Shown here one piece after another: positions 12,401 through 24,091 of a stretch of DNA of 64,000 nucleotides (positions within the stretch are counted from its first letter, which is position 1; each line of letters begins with the position of its first letter). The stretch lies in NCBI GenBank assembly GCA_001986395.2, contig MQVO02000051.1:1-64000 (forward strand). The letters are read 5' to 3'. The notes beneath the pieces were generated by a model that saw nothing but the letters and a program-made list of their open reading frames with translations, was not told the origin of the DNA and did no database searches. The translations under genes and the position numbers were made by a program. The stretch is from Irpex lacteus. Lineage: Eukaryota > Basidiomycota > Agaricomycetes > Polyporales > Irpicaceae.

Positions 12401-12523
12401 TCATTGTGGTGGAAGCATGTCAAACAGGTAACCATAAACTGGCGAGCCGGACCTGACCGCTGCGGTATACGCCGAGATAACGATCTCACCATCAAACGTC
12501 GGTGTCAGCGACCGGACAGTCAT
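12401..12523 (-). CDS. Small ORF with a DGEIVISA motif
   Basis: A 40-codon minus-strand frame starting MTVRSLTPTFDGEIVISA. Its core matches two other short frames in the window, at 49399-49581 (DGGQIVISA) and 60218-60301 (DGQIVISA). The shared core suggests either a small conserved peptide or copies of the same dispersed exon fragment. There is no signal peptide, CAAX box or known domain. It lies just downstream of the DUF6535 gene on the same strand. Low confidence as a real gene. Confidence 0.2.
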   Translation of the reverse strand: MTVRSLTPTFDGEIVISAYTAAVRSGSPVYGYLFDMLPPQ

Positions 12524-12627
12524 ATTAAGTAAGTGTTATAATCTTTCATTCAACCGTAGCTTTGAACAACGTATGCAACAATAAAACAGTACTGTACTAC
12601 TCTGGAAGTTCTTCTATCTCGCAGTGG

Positions 12628-15600
12628 CTAGGCGTCCATGTCCGTAGAAACAGAGAAACCACCGTCGCCGCGGCCAGCCTCCGGCTCTCCATTACGACGT
12701 GCAGAGTCGATCTCCGTATCACCTAGCTCGTCCACTTCCATCGCTCCAGCCAATTCAAGTCTATGATCCACGAGGTCTCCTTCGTCAGGATCTCTCTGTC
12801 CTCCCATTCCACTGCCAGAGGCCCCATTCATGTTCGTCCGGGCTAACGCCTGTCTCTCAGGCTCCGCGTCCGAGCGTGCACTGGCGAGGTCTTCCGGAGC
12901 CTTGGTACCATTTCTTCCATCATCCAATTTGTCATCCCTGTGCTTGGGAATTTCGTCGTCTGTACGGGAGCCTACGCCAATGGTGAGGTCCAGCGGCGTG
13001 CCCTGCCAGTGGCCGCTGTCACCGTCCACTGGTACAGACTCGGAGTCACTGGCGGGAACCTGATGCTCACCAAGCTCAGGCTCGCCGGAAGTAGGTTCGA
13101 TACGCGATATCTGCGAACGTGGAATACGTTGCGGTGAGGGTGAGGCGCTTTGTGGAAGGGCAGAACTGTTGGAAGGGAGAGACGGAATGACTGTGGCCTC
13201 GTCTAGTACTGGTTTGTCGCCAGCAGCAAGTAATAGCAGGTGACGGATACGATGGTTAACCAGGAATCCTTCTTCTGGTCCGGGTAGGTACAAAGCGATT
13301 TTCTCGATAAAGGAATCCGAGAACAGTGTGTCATCCGGCATTGAGGGCTTTTGCGTCCGCTCGTCGAACGCTTCGCAATCTTCGTCAGCTGGTGACTCGG
13401 TAACATCAAGTTCGCTGACGAGCTCCAGGCAGCGTATGGCAGAAGCCCGATAGTCTTCCTTCCATAACTTGTGTATGCCTGCTAGGGTCTCTAAGCCTTC
13501 CTCTATCGCTGTGAAGAACCTGCGAATGACGTGCGCGTGCTCTTCGAGAGACGTTCCGTTCTCTCTCAAGGCCTTCAGTAAGCGCAGGAGTACCAGACTT
13601 GCGTAGAGAGGGTCTATACGATTCCCACGTCCAGGGTGCCCTTTGTCTTCAGTAAAGACACTACTGTTTGCATTAACGGATGCGGAGTCTCTGAAATTGT
13701 CTAGTATTTCGGCAAGTTCTATAAAATCACGATAAGAATATACTACAATCGTCCAGAATAATATACACTCACCGGAAGGACTAGATGTCACAGCGGCTTG
13801 GATGACTGCCTCGCGTGCACTCTCCCGTATTAGTTCGTACCGTGTGCCGTACATCGAAAACATGGGATTGAATATGGTAGAGACGTATTTCCATCTAAGA
13901 AGGAAGAATCGAACAAACTCTACAATATCAGCGCGACACTGGTCCGGTGTGGCCGCGTCGAGGCCGTAAAGTTGGAATAGAAAGCCGACTGCATATTCCC
14001 CCCAAGATGGATAACTTTCTTCCGCAGATATCATTGCATTTTTGACCAGTGAGATCAACATCCTGACCATCGCGCTGACATGCTGCGGTGGTATTTCCTG
14101 ATGGTCGCGTATGATATCGATGAGAGTCTCGCGCTCGTGATTAGCTCCTGGAGGGCAAAAATAGTGCTGCATGAGGAGCTCCAAATGGCCGAGCAGATAA
14201 CCCCCTTCAAGGATAGAGAGTGTGCCATGGAGTCGTTGAATGACATGTGAGAAGCCGTCGGCACTTGTAACTGGGACGCGCGCGGTAAGGGCCTTGAAAA
14301 ACCCCTGGATCCTTGAGACGAAGACAGGGCCTAACAGAGACGAGAGAAGCTCGTCCGCAACTCCGGGCATGGGGTGTGCTGTCAACGAAAGCAAAATGTA
14401 CACACAGTCCTCCATCCAGGGCGACCAATCAATAGCGATTTTAGGATCGGGAGTTGACTGACGGTTAATCTCCTTCTTGAGCATGGCCGTAGCCATAGCC
14501 ATGGCGACCGTCACAGTCTCTTCTGGAAGACTCTTCAAGTCGAGGAACAAATTGATGCCCTCTTGTTGACTACGAGTTCGTAATAGTTTCAGGAGTGATG
14601 CAGTTGTTTCTTCTACCGCCGTTGGGCTGGATGAGGTCTTGGTTTGAAAAAGCCGCATGCGACGGATACGAGGACTGCACAAGTCTGACTCCTCTTCTGG
14701 TAGGTATAACCCAACGTTCCAGAGAAATATGTCAGGAAAGAGGCTGTTGCTATCGTCGGGGGAGACGTCGATTGCCCATTCCACGAAGGCGTCATGGTCC
14801 CAATACTCTGGTGGTCGGGGAACATCGAGCTCCTTGACCAGCTCTAGGCAACCTTTGGCAGAAGTGCGATAGTCTTCCTTCCATAACTGCTGCATGTCTG
14901 CTACAGTCTCCAATCCCTCCTCTATCGCTGTGAGGAATCCACGAATGACGTCCGCGTGCTCTTCAAGAGACGTTCCGTTCTCTCTCAAGGCCTTTAGTAT
15001 GCGCAGGAAGACTAGACTTGCGTGGAGAGGGTCTATACGGTTCCAATGTCCAGAGGCACTCTCGTCTTCACTGAGGACACCCCTATTTGCATTACGGGAC
15101 GCGGACACTCTGAAAATGTCTAGTATGTCGGAAAGTTCTATCGAATCACGGTAAGGATATACTACAATCACCCAGAATGATATACACTCACCGGAAGGAC
15201 TAGATGTTACAGCGGCTTGGATGACTGCCTCGCGTGCACTCTCCCGTATTAGTTCGTACCGTGTGCCGTACATTGCAAACAAGGGATTGAATATGATAGG
15301 GAGGTTTGGCCAGTCGAGAAGGAAGAATCGAACGAACTCTACAATATCAGCGCGACACTGGTCCGGTGTGGCCGCGTCGAGGCCGTAAAGTTGGAACAGA
15401 AAGCCGACTGCATATTCCGCCCAAGATGGATAACTTTCTTCCGCAGATATGATTGCATTTTTGACCAGTGAGATCAACATCTTGACCATCGCGCTGATAT
15501 GCTGCGATGAGTTATGATCCAGATGGTCTTTGACGACATTGATGAGCATGGTGTGACTGTGCTCAGGCGTGGAGCAGAAGAAGGATTGCATTAGGCAAGC

Positions 15601-17269
15601 TAGAATGTCAAGCAGGTTGCCCCCATTGGCGCGCGCGATCGCAGGTTGGAGCCGAGCGAGAACTCGCGAGAAGGAGTCGGGAGGTATGGCGAGAGATGTG
15701 AAGGCCTTGAATAGAGCCCTGTAACGCAGCTTGTTGTCAAAGAGTAACGAAAATAGCTGGTGAACAGTCTCGGGTATATCCGCATCGGTTTCCGACAAGA
15801 GTAGGTACAGACAGCTTTTCATCTCTGGCGACCACTCTGTGCCAGGCTCTAGAGCAGTACTCGAAAATCGGCGGTCTAGTTCCTTCCTGAAAATTTCGGA
15901 GGTGATTGTCAGGATAAACGGGGCCATCTGCTTGGGAATACTCTTTAGGTCAAGATTCTGGCCTGCATCCGAGTCAGAGATGGAAGGGATCGCGCGACCA
16001 CTGGATGAGCGGTGTTCGACGGCCTTGGCGATAAAGACATACTCCTCGTGGAATTGTGGTGTTGTCTGATGAAGAGCATCCCACATAGCCCTGAGCAGCT
16101 GCTCATCCGTTTGAATTGAGTCGACTGAGATAAAGATATCGACGTCCTTCGCGTCAGTTCCTGCGGCGTCGGCCTCGTTGTAAGCAAGAAGCTGATACGA
16201 CCACTTGCTGGATATCTCTGGAAGTGGTGTGATGTCTTTTAGGGATATGTCCTTCACCCACATAATGATACGCAAGATCTCCTTTCGCAGTGCCTGCATA
16301 GTGGACTTGAGCAACCTGGTCTTATACGGGCAGCGGGGTGATAAAGCCGGGGCCAGAGAAACAACAAGAAAAAGAAAGGCCCAAGCTGATACGAGTGGGA
16401 GAGTGGTATGACCGACGGTGCTGTGCACATCGGCAGTGAAGAAGCATAATCCGACAAAGAATAGCGCAAGGGAAAGTTGCAAGAGGAGTGGTAAGGCGGC
16501 CGCGATCTCGAACACCTTCCAATCGTCCAATCCAGGGTAGCGAAAGTGTCGAATGCGGATACGAGCCTGGGGGGACGTGAACTCTCCAGAAAGATACTCC
16601 TGCAACCACTGCTTGACCAAGATGGAGAACGAGGCGCTCACGAGACTGAGCGTTAAGCTCGCGAACCACAACACGTTCACCCGAATGGCGTTGACAGTTG
16701 GCGTAAATTCTGGGATGACCGGCGGGGGAGGCGCAGTAGAATTAAGGAATCCACTGTTCATTGTGTAAGAGTATGTTTGCATCGTTAACTGCTGCATGAG
16801 GAGTACCATCACTTGTGTCGGGTCTTGGCTGAGGTTATGGTAGGACTCGACGAGAAAGGCGGTCATCACCGCGGAGAAGAGACCGGCCTACATCACGAGT
16901 ATCAGCGGTAGCGTACCCGATAAAGTTTGAAAACTCACGAAAACGAGAATGGTATCGATATCATCCTTATAATTCTGGATTTTCTGCTCGTCAATCTCTC
17001 GGACGATTCGCGCCATTGCTGACCAGCCTGTACCAGTCCCAATGGTGTTGTACGTCCCAGTGCCGTGGGCTCCGGGTGGCATAGAACGCTCCATGATATC
17101 CGTGTTCTGACAGTCTGGTTAGCTTCAAGGCGTTGAAACATCAACAAGCAGACGGGCGTACCTCGAAGATGGGAGCGCAGTGCAGGGAAGGGTCGAGCGA
17201 ACGCGCAGCCGTTGTCTTATGTACCACAGCCACGCAGGAGGCGTCGACATGAGGCGTTGGCATAAGCAT
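12628..17269 (-). CDS. DUF6535 membrane protein with internal duplication
   Basis: Large fungal protein carrying an N-terminal DUF6535 domain, function unknown. The model complement(join(12628-13718, 13773-15137, 15192-16887, 16939-17106, 17162-17269)) gives 1475 residues. After a short leader comes the family signature WSAMARIVREIDEQKIQNYK. About four hydrophobic segments follow, including LWFASLTLSLVSASFSIL and LLLQLSLALFFVGLCFF, then a long soluble region. The soluble region contains two copies of a roughly 473-residue unit; the second halves are nearly identical (see the repeat entries). Both units have an intron at the same place, each 54 nt and readable through. The C-terminus is acidic and disordered. 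The start ATG at 17269 is the first after an in-frame stop. The paralogue at 49714 has only one unit. Confidence 0.8.
13400..14086 (-). repeat. Internal duplication in DUF6535 gene, C-proximal unit
   Basis: Second copy of the 1419-bp-period unit. Landmarks such as EESYPSWGEYAVGFLFQLYG and ESAREAVIQAAVTSSPSGEC recur in both copies. The intron 13719-13772 corresponds exactly to 15138-15191 in the other copy. Confidence 0.85.
14819..15505 (-). repeat. Internal duplication in DUF6535 gene, N-proximal unit
   Basis: Best-preserved part of the upstream copy. It is repeated at 13400-14086 with a constant offset of 1419 bp (473 codons). Runs of 60-80 bases are almost identical, for example around 15190-15275 versus 13771-13856. 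Similarity continues more weakly through the rest of the unit. Confidence 0.85.
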
Positions 17270-17343
17270 CGGCTGTGCCCGTCATAACTTCCATATCATC
17301 ATCTCCTTGAGCAGCGTGGGATTTCCAGCTCTTGCAGATAAGT

Positions 17344-18047
17344 TTAAGCGTTCGAGGCTTCGCGCTCTGGAAAGACACGGTTCGCGTTGAGGGTACCTTT
17401 AACTCCGAATTGCGGGCACCACCTGTAAAGATGAGCTGATAGGATGATTGTACAAAGGTATGCAGAAGAGGCTTCAAGTTGTTTGAACCTAGAGTTTGCG
17501 GATACCCAGCGTAGGCGAGGACTATGGGCGTTTAAAGCGCAGACAACATCGCACTTCTGTGTGGGAATGAGTGCCTGCGAGAGAAAGAAAAGATGTTTTG
17601 TGAGCGGCCGTCAGTAGTATATATGGCATACGCACGTACCTCATCATCTTGAACACGCACAATGATACCAGTACGCGTTGCCAAGACGAGCAATGTCGGA
17701 CGCATGTTGAAGCGAGCAACCAGTGTATTCAGTGGAGCCTTGAAGGTAGAATTAAGTAGTATGAATCTGTATTCTAGTTTCAGTTGTGATTCCGTCAGTG
17801 GCCAGTTAGGATACGCGAGGAACGAAAACTCACTAACAATATGTCCAGGTCCGAATACATTCCACCTGTCTGCACCAACGAGCAAAGCAGTCGGTTCCTC
17901 CACCAACGCTGAGTTCTATATGAGAGGCATGTTGACCTCACACAATCTCTCGGACATATGGTGCAGTTAAGACTGGTTGATTCGACTCGTAGCTTACCTG
18001 AGACTCGGACGCACGACGGGCTCGGCCCCAGTCACGATCGGTCTGTA
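17344..18047 (-). CDS. Hypothetical protein, 5' end not located
   Basis: A spliced minus-strand gene I do not recognise. Exons inferred from splice sites read QTDRDWGRARRASESQ, then NSALVEEPTALLVGADRWNV, then KYRFILLNSTFKAPLNTLVA through RVQDDE, and a last exon beginning ALIPTQKCDVVCALNAHSPR. Intron phases agree across three junctions, which argues for real coding. The stop is at 17344 in the simplest model. An alternative frame continues to 17219 and would overlap the start of the DUF6535 gene. I found no start codon upstream of about 18047, so the first exon is missing or further away. No domain, signal peptide or transmembrane segment is evident. Confidence 0.4.
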
Positions 18048-19244
18048 GAAGCTACACAGGGTTAGCTTTAATATATAAGTAGTTAGGAAGTACACAGTTG
18101 TCCGAGTTGTTTCGAGAGTACCAAGTATGGAAGAAACAATAGGTCAATTCATCGATATGGTGGTGGTATTGAACGTGAGCCTGACTCGGAGGTAGCCGAG
18201 TACGCCGTACGCTGCTGGAACGGGTAGGTCGGGCCGTGTGAACCGGTCAAGTATCGTTGCTAACCTTTAGCACAATTCGTCTGGACCTAAGGCCTAATCT
18301 TCGACGGCCGTCCTAGGGATTCATTGCACTGTTGTGCCTATCTAGATTCCATCATCAAACGTCGATTCTGCTATGCCAGTCTACTCGCCTCTTCTGACCT
18401 GCAGGCTCGAACAACGGACTTTGATATGTCCCATTTATGCATTTTGTGGGCCTCTTCAGCTTGAACTTCACGGAGTCACGTCACTTACTTGGTTCTCCTT
18501 GAAACAGTATAACAACAAGTCGCTGCGCCTTCAACTTGAAAGACTAGAAATGCGTTCAAGGATCATCAATAATCGATATTCTTATAGAGGTAGTGCGACT
18601 CGGAACAGTATTGGAGCTAGCCGTGACCAAGAAGCCAATAGGTCAGTGGCCTGGGGCGCTAAGTTGTCACTAAACGATTGTTGTCCTTCGAGAACAGCCC
18701 ACGAGACTGAGCTCCTGTAGACGGCTGGGACAGCCTGAGTGCCAGTGACGGTTCACTGACCTTCGACATGGTGCCATTGTCGGCGATTGCTGTCAGGCGA
18801 CCCCGAGACGGCCGAGCAGACACACTCGCTGAGAAAGTCAACGGAGGACTACCCCGGCTATGGAAGTTCAAGTGCGCTCAACTCCCTACTTTGCAGTGAC
18901 TTGTGTCTCACAGGATTGCTCATCGTACTAGATGAATTATCATGATCATGTCCGAGGCCGAAGCCGAGCTACGATAACCACGGGACAGCCCGAGGTTGCC
19001 TCCAGGTCTTGCAAGGTTGGTGCATTGCGATGCATGTAATGCTTTGCTCTACCATCACTGCTGATTCAAATCTGATTCAAATTATTGATCTTGCCACTGC
19101 CACATGCCATCTTGCGACTTATCTTACGAAGCGAGCACATATTGAGAGATGGGTCGACATTGCTGCTTCATATGCCATTAATACAAGGAGCAATCGTATA
19201 AATACATTCATCAGATAGGTTCACAAAGTTCTGCAACAGATACT
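18048..19244. other. Intergenic, 1.2 kb
   Basis: No supported gene. Short frames at 18373-18720 and 18659-18871 lack domain or splice support. The right end is the promoter and 5' leader of the DJ-1-family gene. Confidence 0.4.
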
Positions 19245-20089
19245 ATGGCACCCACAGAGCTCTCCCTCGCCGTCTGCCTATACTCCCTGGTTGCCCCTAC
19301 GGATTTTCAAGGTCCTGTGGAGCTTTTCAGCTTCCTTAACCAACGAACCGTTGATCTCGGTCTGACCCCCGCCAACGTCTCCACCTACATCAAGCCAACC
19401 TACCTTGGGGCTACGAGAGACCCCATCGACGCGACGTCTGGCCCGCAACTTATTGTTAACCGGACGTATGACGATGTACTGGAGGAGGGAAAGCAATTCG
19501 ATATTGTCCTCGTTCCTGGTGGTAAGGCGATCATGATGCTTGTTACATTGAGTTAAGCTCACTTTTTCCCCATAGGTCTCAGCTCCAGCCCAGAGATTGT
19601 ACCGAAATCTCTCATCGAGTTTGTGAAGAAGCAGGCGCCGGGAGCTAAATATGTCCTCTCAATTTGCACTGGAGCGGAGATTTTGGCCGCTGCAAATGTG
19701 CTCAATGGAAGGCGCGCGACTACGAACAAGTCAGGTCTTCTCAAAATCGAGGTATTCTAAACATACTCAACGTCTGCGGTCGTTTCTCACACCCGAGCCT
19801 TCGTAGAAGACATACAAGGATCAAAACATCGAATGGGTTCGGAAAGCGCGATGGGTAGTCGATGGTAACATTTGGACTTCCTCGGGCGTAACTGCTGGTG
19901 AGTATGGTCATCCGATCACCACAACGTTGATTGTTGATTTGGTTGTAACTTTTAGGTACCGACATGGGATATGCGTTCGTAAAGCACCTCGTCGGACACG
20001 ACATCGCCGAAATCATCAGAGGCGTAGTCGAAATCGGCATTCATGAGCAGGACGATGACGAGTTTGCTGAGTTTCACGGGCTTGTCTAA
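19245..20089 (+). CDS. DJ-1/PfpI (ThiJ) family protein
   Basis: Class I glutamine-amidotransferase-like protein of the DJ-1/PfpI superfamily, whose members include chaperones, glyoxalases and isonitrile-hydratase-like enzymes. The model join(19245-19521, 19576-19751, 19807-19897, 19956-20089) gives 225 residues. The beta-strand FDIVLVPGG precedes the nucleophile elbow YVLSICTGAEILAAA, with the candidate catalytic Cys at about residue 123. A later strand ends SSGVTAGTDMGYAFV, the usual histidine-lacking form in this fungal subgroup. No signal peptide is seen, so it is probably cytosolic. Its substrate cannot be read from sequence. It lies tail to tail with the P450 gene, 256 bp away. Confidence 0.85.
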
Positions 20090-20345
20090 TCGCTGCTTCC
20101 AGATTATGAGGTACTCCGTACGCGTATATATCTCAATAACTGTAACTACCATATACGGCTACTAAGTAGTACGCACCGTGCTGTCAGCTAGCTGGCCTGA
20201 AGCGACTGATAAGGAGGTCTCAGGCTGCTGGCGAGAGTTGCTGTGGCCCATCTTGCCTACTCAGAATCGAGCGCAGACGTACATTCCAAACATATTCGAA
20301 CAAGAAAATTCCTTTCCATACTGATCACAAAATATCTAATTACGG

Positions 20346-22561
20346 TCAAGCAGTAGCCCGGATGAGTTTCTCCGCTGCTTCTGATCGTGGCCTAAGAGTG
20401 TAGTTGAGACGATCGGGATACCTATCAGGAATATGAATTAGTTGCAAGTCAACTATCATCACGAGAGAACATCTACGCACGACAAAAGACCGGTGGTCGG
20501 TTGCACAGAAGGATCAAGCTGTTTCCCGTCTTCGTCCAAGGCAGGAAGAATGTCGAACACGTGCAGTACAGATGCAATCGTGCAGACAGCGTTATCTTTC
20601 GCCAGATGTCTTCCAGGACAGATGCTGGTAGATTTTTTTTTACACGGGTGAGATAGAAGCATGTTCAAATATAAGAGTCTATGCATCACACTCACCGACG
20701 TCCGAAACCAAAGGCTACAGTATTGGGATCGCGGACCTTGGGGTTGATGGCACCGTCCTTGATGAATCGGTCAGGATTGAACCGCTCTGGCTCTGGGTAG
20801 TCCTGAGAATCGCGAAGCATGTGCCTAGATACGTCGGCGTGTAAGAGAGAAGGGCTGTGATTTATGATAGACCGCAGTAATGCTCACCAAACGTTCTGAT
20901 AAATTACGTTCGAAGTTCGTTTGTTGGTAAGAACATGTTGATTCATGTAGAGATGAGCGCGTCACTCACCGCCATGATCAAAGTACCCTCGGGAATGAAA
21001 TATCCCTCATAATAGTCGTCCGTGATGGCTCGACGGGGGAAACTCAAAGGGAGAACAGGGAGCCACCTCGCGCATTCCATGAAAATGGCCTGAATATACG
21101 GGAGGGAGTTGAAGTCATCGTATGTTGGCAATCTGTCAGGGCCGACGACTGCGTCTAATTCTTCCCTGGCCCTTTTTTGGAGCTCGGGATATGCCGCCAT
21201 GCAGCAGAAGAAAGTCTGGATGATAGAGTAAGTCTGTGTATATTGATTAGTGAAAAGTCATGAACGATGAGAACAAAACCCTACGGTATCTGCACCAGCT
21301 GCAAGGAAGTAGAGTCAGAATGACCGGACCCATGATTGAAAAGGGGCTACGTGGTCATACCTGCATAGGAAATACCAGTAGCCTGTTTCGCACAAAGTTC
21401 CTCTTCTGCCCGTCTAGCAGGGTCCTTCTCACCCTCGACCTCTGTGATAAGCTCCGCTGCCATCGAGGGCGTCGGAGCCTGACAGTCGGATCGCTCAGTA
21501 CGTGGCTCAGAAGAGTCTGGCTGATAATTACTCACCGAGTCCTTCAGCTGCCGCTTAATTGCCTCGAAAGGTCGATCCACCATCTCTTCGACTACAGGTC
21601 TCCATCGCGAGCCATACTTGACCGCGCTCGCACCAGGAACCCAGGAAGGAACGTATTTCAAGAACGGGATGTAATCTACCCAGTACTTGCCTGCCATTCG
21701 GCTCGAAGCAAACGCATCCATCGACTCGATGGCCAGTCTTAGGTAGTCATCATCCATGCTATGAACTTGTACGCCGTAGACAATTTCCATAATAACGGCT
21801 GCGAGAGTACTGTCGTTCAAGATGTGAGCGATACTAATGTTAAGGATCGAGATCGAGACGTACAGACGAATGTGCAATGGATCAAGAGGCCTTCCTACCG
21901 GTACCTCGAGACATCGTCGCAAAAATGCATGTATTTCTCTCGTTTGCAAGTCCCGATACCTGGGAGTGACTGTCTGGTTGAAATGCTGGTGAAACATCCG
22001 CCGTATAGTACGCCAATGATTGCCGTATGGCATAGTAGCCAGGTTAAAGTCCCATCCTGTTCTATAAACGGGGAAAGAAATGGGTGAGATAAAGAAGTGA
22101 ACTTGTCCGCATTCGAAGGCACGGTCGATGCGTCTCGAGGGGAAGGTACTCACAGCTCGTCGATGACCAAAGGCGGTTTGTCCGAATACATGGAGGACCG
22201 TCTTTCCGTAAGTTCAAGAATGATATCGGCCGAGGAAATCAGCATCATCGGCGTGTTGAGGACTTTGTAGAAGACGACATCGCCTAAGACGTCGTGTCAA
22301 CATCCAGCAATGATCGGGCGAGATCTATGGAAAAGGACAGTTGAAACCCGGCTCACCGTATGTCTGCGCCCATTCACGGTACACTTTCCATGGCTGCTCG
22401 CAGTTCGGTATGTCAAAGAGAGCACCTATGATAGGCCAACCTCGGGGGCCAGGCGCGAGACGATGGCCACGGAGTCTGTGAGCCCATTTACGCCTATGGT
22501 TTACATAGACAACTGCAGCTACGATCACGGTAGTGATCAGGGCAAGTGGAGAGACGGGCAT
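20346..22561 (-). CDS. Cytochrome P450 monooxygenase
   Basis: Microsomal class II P450. An N-terminal anchor (residues 4-20, SPLALITTVIVAAVVYV) is followed by the proline hinge APGPRGWPIIG. The I-helix AGADTT, an ECARW (ExxR) motif, PEPERFNPDRF and the haem loop FGFGRRICPGRHLA are all present, with the thiolate Cys at about residue 449. Eleven exons: complement(join(20346-20421, 20481-20624, 20696-20824, 20888-20895, 20970-21233, 21285-21298, 21361-21478, 21536-21809, 21864-22061, 22154-22283, 22357-22561)), giving 519 residues, a normal length. Two exons are only 8 and 14 nt. The motif spacing resembles basidiomycete O-demethylase-like P450s. The substrate is unknown, and no terpene synthase or polyketide synthase is nearby, so a metabolic cluster is not evident. 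Confidence 0.92.
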
Positions 22562-22673
22562 TGTGCGGATATGTTTGGCCTGAGCACGGGCTAAGGGCGT
22601 ATTTGTATGCTATGCGAAGAATGGGGCAATTTCCTCTATGTCCGAGGAGTAAATGGAAGCCAACATCTTGCCC

Positions 22674-22681
22674 CTATATAG
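22674..22681 (-). promoter_or_regulatory. TATA-like box upstream of the P450
   Basis: Read on the minus strand, CTATATAG lies about 115 bp upstream of the P450 start codon at 22561, a plausible core-promoter distance. Assigned by position and sequence only. Confidence 0.3.
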
Positions 22682-22768
22682 CCAGAGGCATCTGTCAAGA
22701 GAATGAGTATTTCTTGAAGTCTTTGTCATACTGTGAGAGAGATTTTGGTCATGAGTTAGAGCATGAGA

Positions 22769-23098
22769 CTATAGAACAAGGTACATACACCACGTCCTAT
22801 AAACTCGATCTTCCCGAGGCTTCCTATGACCAAGAGTGGTGTCGGCGAAGACGACGGCTTCATGGATTGCTGCTGACATGAAAAAAACTGAGAAGTGTTC
22901 GATCCTGAACAGGCCAATCATATCACTGTAACATATCGAGAACCCCCACGGTAGGATTCTGAGTATGACAGGTGCCAGACTGGCGTAAAGTTCCTTGCCT
23001 TTGCCGTACGAAGAGGAAGAGTGCCAAGCACGTGCAAGGAGAAGCAGGAACAAATGTGCAGGCGAGGTCCAGTCTCCAAACCGAAGAATATGCTGCAC
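22769..23098 (-). CDS. Short membrane-protein-like ORF, possible acyltransferase remnant
   Basis: A 109-codon open frame with hydrophobic stretches (LFLLLLARAW) and a late FFMSAAIHEAVVF segment. That segment vaguely recalls the Ser...His motif of wax-synthase/MBOAT-type membrane acyltransferases. It is much too short for an intact enzyme and no flanking exons were convincing. It is placed here because it sits directly upstream of the P450 on the same strand. It may be a gene remnant or chance. Confidence 0.2.
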   Translation of the reverse strand: MQHILRFGDWTSPAHLFLLLLARAWHSSSSYGKGKELYASLAPVILRILPWGFSICYSDMIGLFRIEHFSVFFMSAAIHEAVVFADTTLGHRKPREDRVYRTWCMYLVL

Positions 23099-23251
23099 AC
23101 GGAGGAAGTCAGTTTGTAGAGGACACGCCCTTGGAATAGTTCATGTGCGGATTAATGCTATATATTATGCAGTGAATGGGGAGTAGTGTGATATGAAAGC
23201 AATAGACAGCAAATTAGACTCTACATACTAAAAGACACGCTGTATGAACTA

Positions 23252-23896
23252 TCATGGATTCGGCTTCCCTTGCTCAGGTGGTGGAGGCGTGGTTTCCGTA
23301 GGCTGTGGCTGGGATTTCGAAGCCGCTTCCCCCGCTATCTCAGCTTCGATACGTTCGCGTGCTCTCACGATCTTGGATTGTAGATAATGAGAGTATGCCG
23401 CTAGAGGAGCCTTCTTGCCAGGTGCGGGTGCTTTAGGAGGTGCAGCCGGCGGAGAATTCGTTTTGAATAAGTGTTCGTAATGCTGCAGGGTGTATTAGAC
23501 CAAGACCAAGACACATGAATATGCAGCGCACCTGAAGTATCTTCTCGGCTGGGTCCTCTTTCTTCACATTCAATATAAGCCGAGCCTCATCAAGGGTCAT
23601 ACGGTGCTCTCGTGTTAGTCGGTCAGTGAGTGAGCCTGAAGTTGCCGTCCGGAGCCCTGACACGTCGCCGCCCATAGCTGCTTCAGGACGATACTTCGCA
23701 TCTAATTGAGAGTCATAAGTCAGAGTCTTGTGGATAGAATGTTTGTTACACACTTTGAACCGCTTGTCGTCCCGCCGCCAGGAATGCCTTTCCCAATATC
23801 GAAGCCCCCGCTAGAGTGATCTGTATGACTGTTTTTGGAAGCGACTGGAGCAATTTTAGTTGATATTTCTTCTACTTTAACCACTTTACACACCAT
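23252..23896 (-). CDS. PAM16: Mitochondrial import motor subunit Pam16 (Tim16)
   Basis: J-like co-chaperone of the presequence translocase-associated motor on the matrix side of the inner membrane, where it binds and restrains the J-protein Pam18. The model complement(join(23252-23482, 23532-23701, 23754-23844, 23894-23896)) gives 164 residues. The N-terminus reads SLPKTVIQITLAGASILGKA, then AAGRQAVQNAKYRPEA. The degenerate J-domain is LTREHRMTLDEARLILNV with KKEDPAEKILQ, lacking the HPD tripeptide as expected for Pam16. The first coding exon is just the ATG (23894-23896). The choice is supported by the next in-frame stop and the good match of the following exon to the family N-terminus. The tail is Pro-rich. 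It is divergent from RPA43, with 195 bp between starts. Confidence 0.88.
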
Positions 23897-24091
23897 ATTA
23901 TTCCCAAACGACGTGGAGAGCCGGAACAAGAGGTGGTGGTACAGGTGCTAAAGATGAGTGTACGCGAAACGGCCGGGACGGTGACGCGACAAGCGCTTCA
24001 TCAAAATTTCCGTACGCCTGCATAACTTGACTCTGCCTCCGACCCTCGACTTGCTTCTATTCTCTTGCTCTTTCTCTAATAATTCTGCATA
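23897..24091. promoter_or_regulatory. Shared PAM16/RPA43 divergent promoter region
   Basis: Only 195 bp separate the two head-to-head start codons, so both promoters and 5' leaders must lie here. No TATA box is obvious. Confidence 0.5.

Noticed and set aside
18373..18720. 115-codon plus-strand frame
   Set aside because: No domain, no splice signals in context, and no conservation visible within the window.
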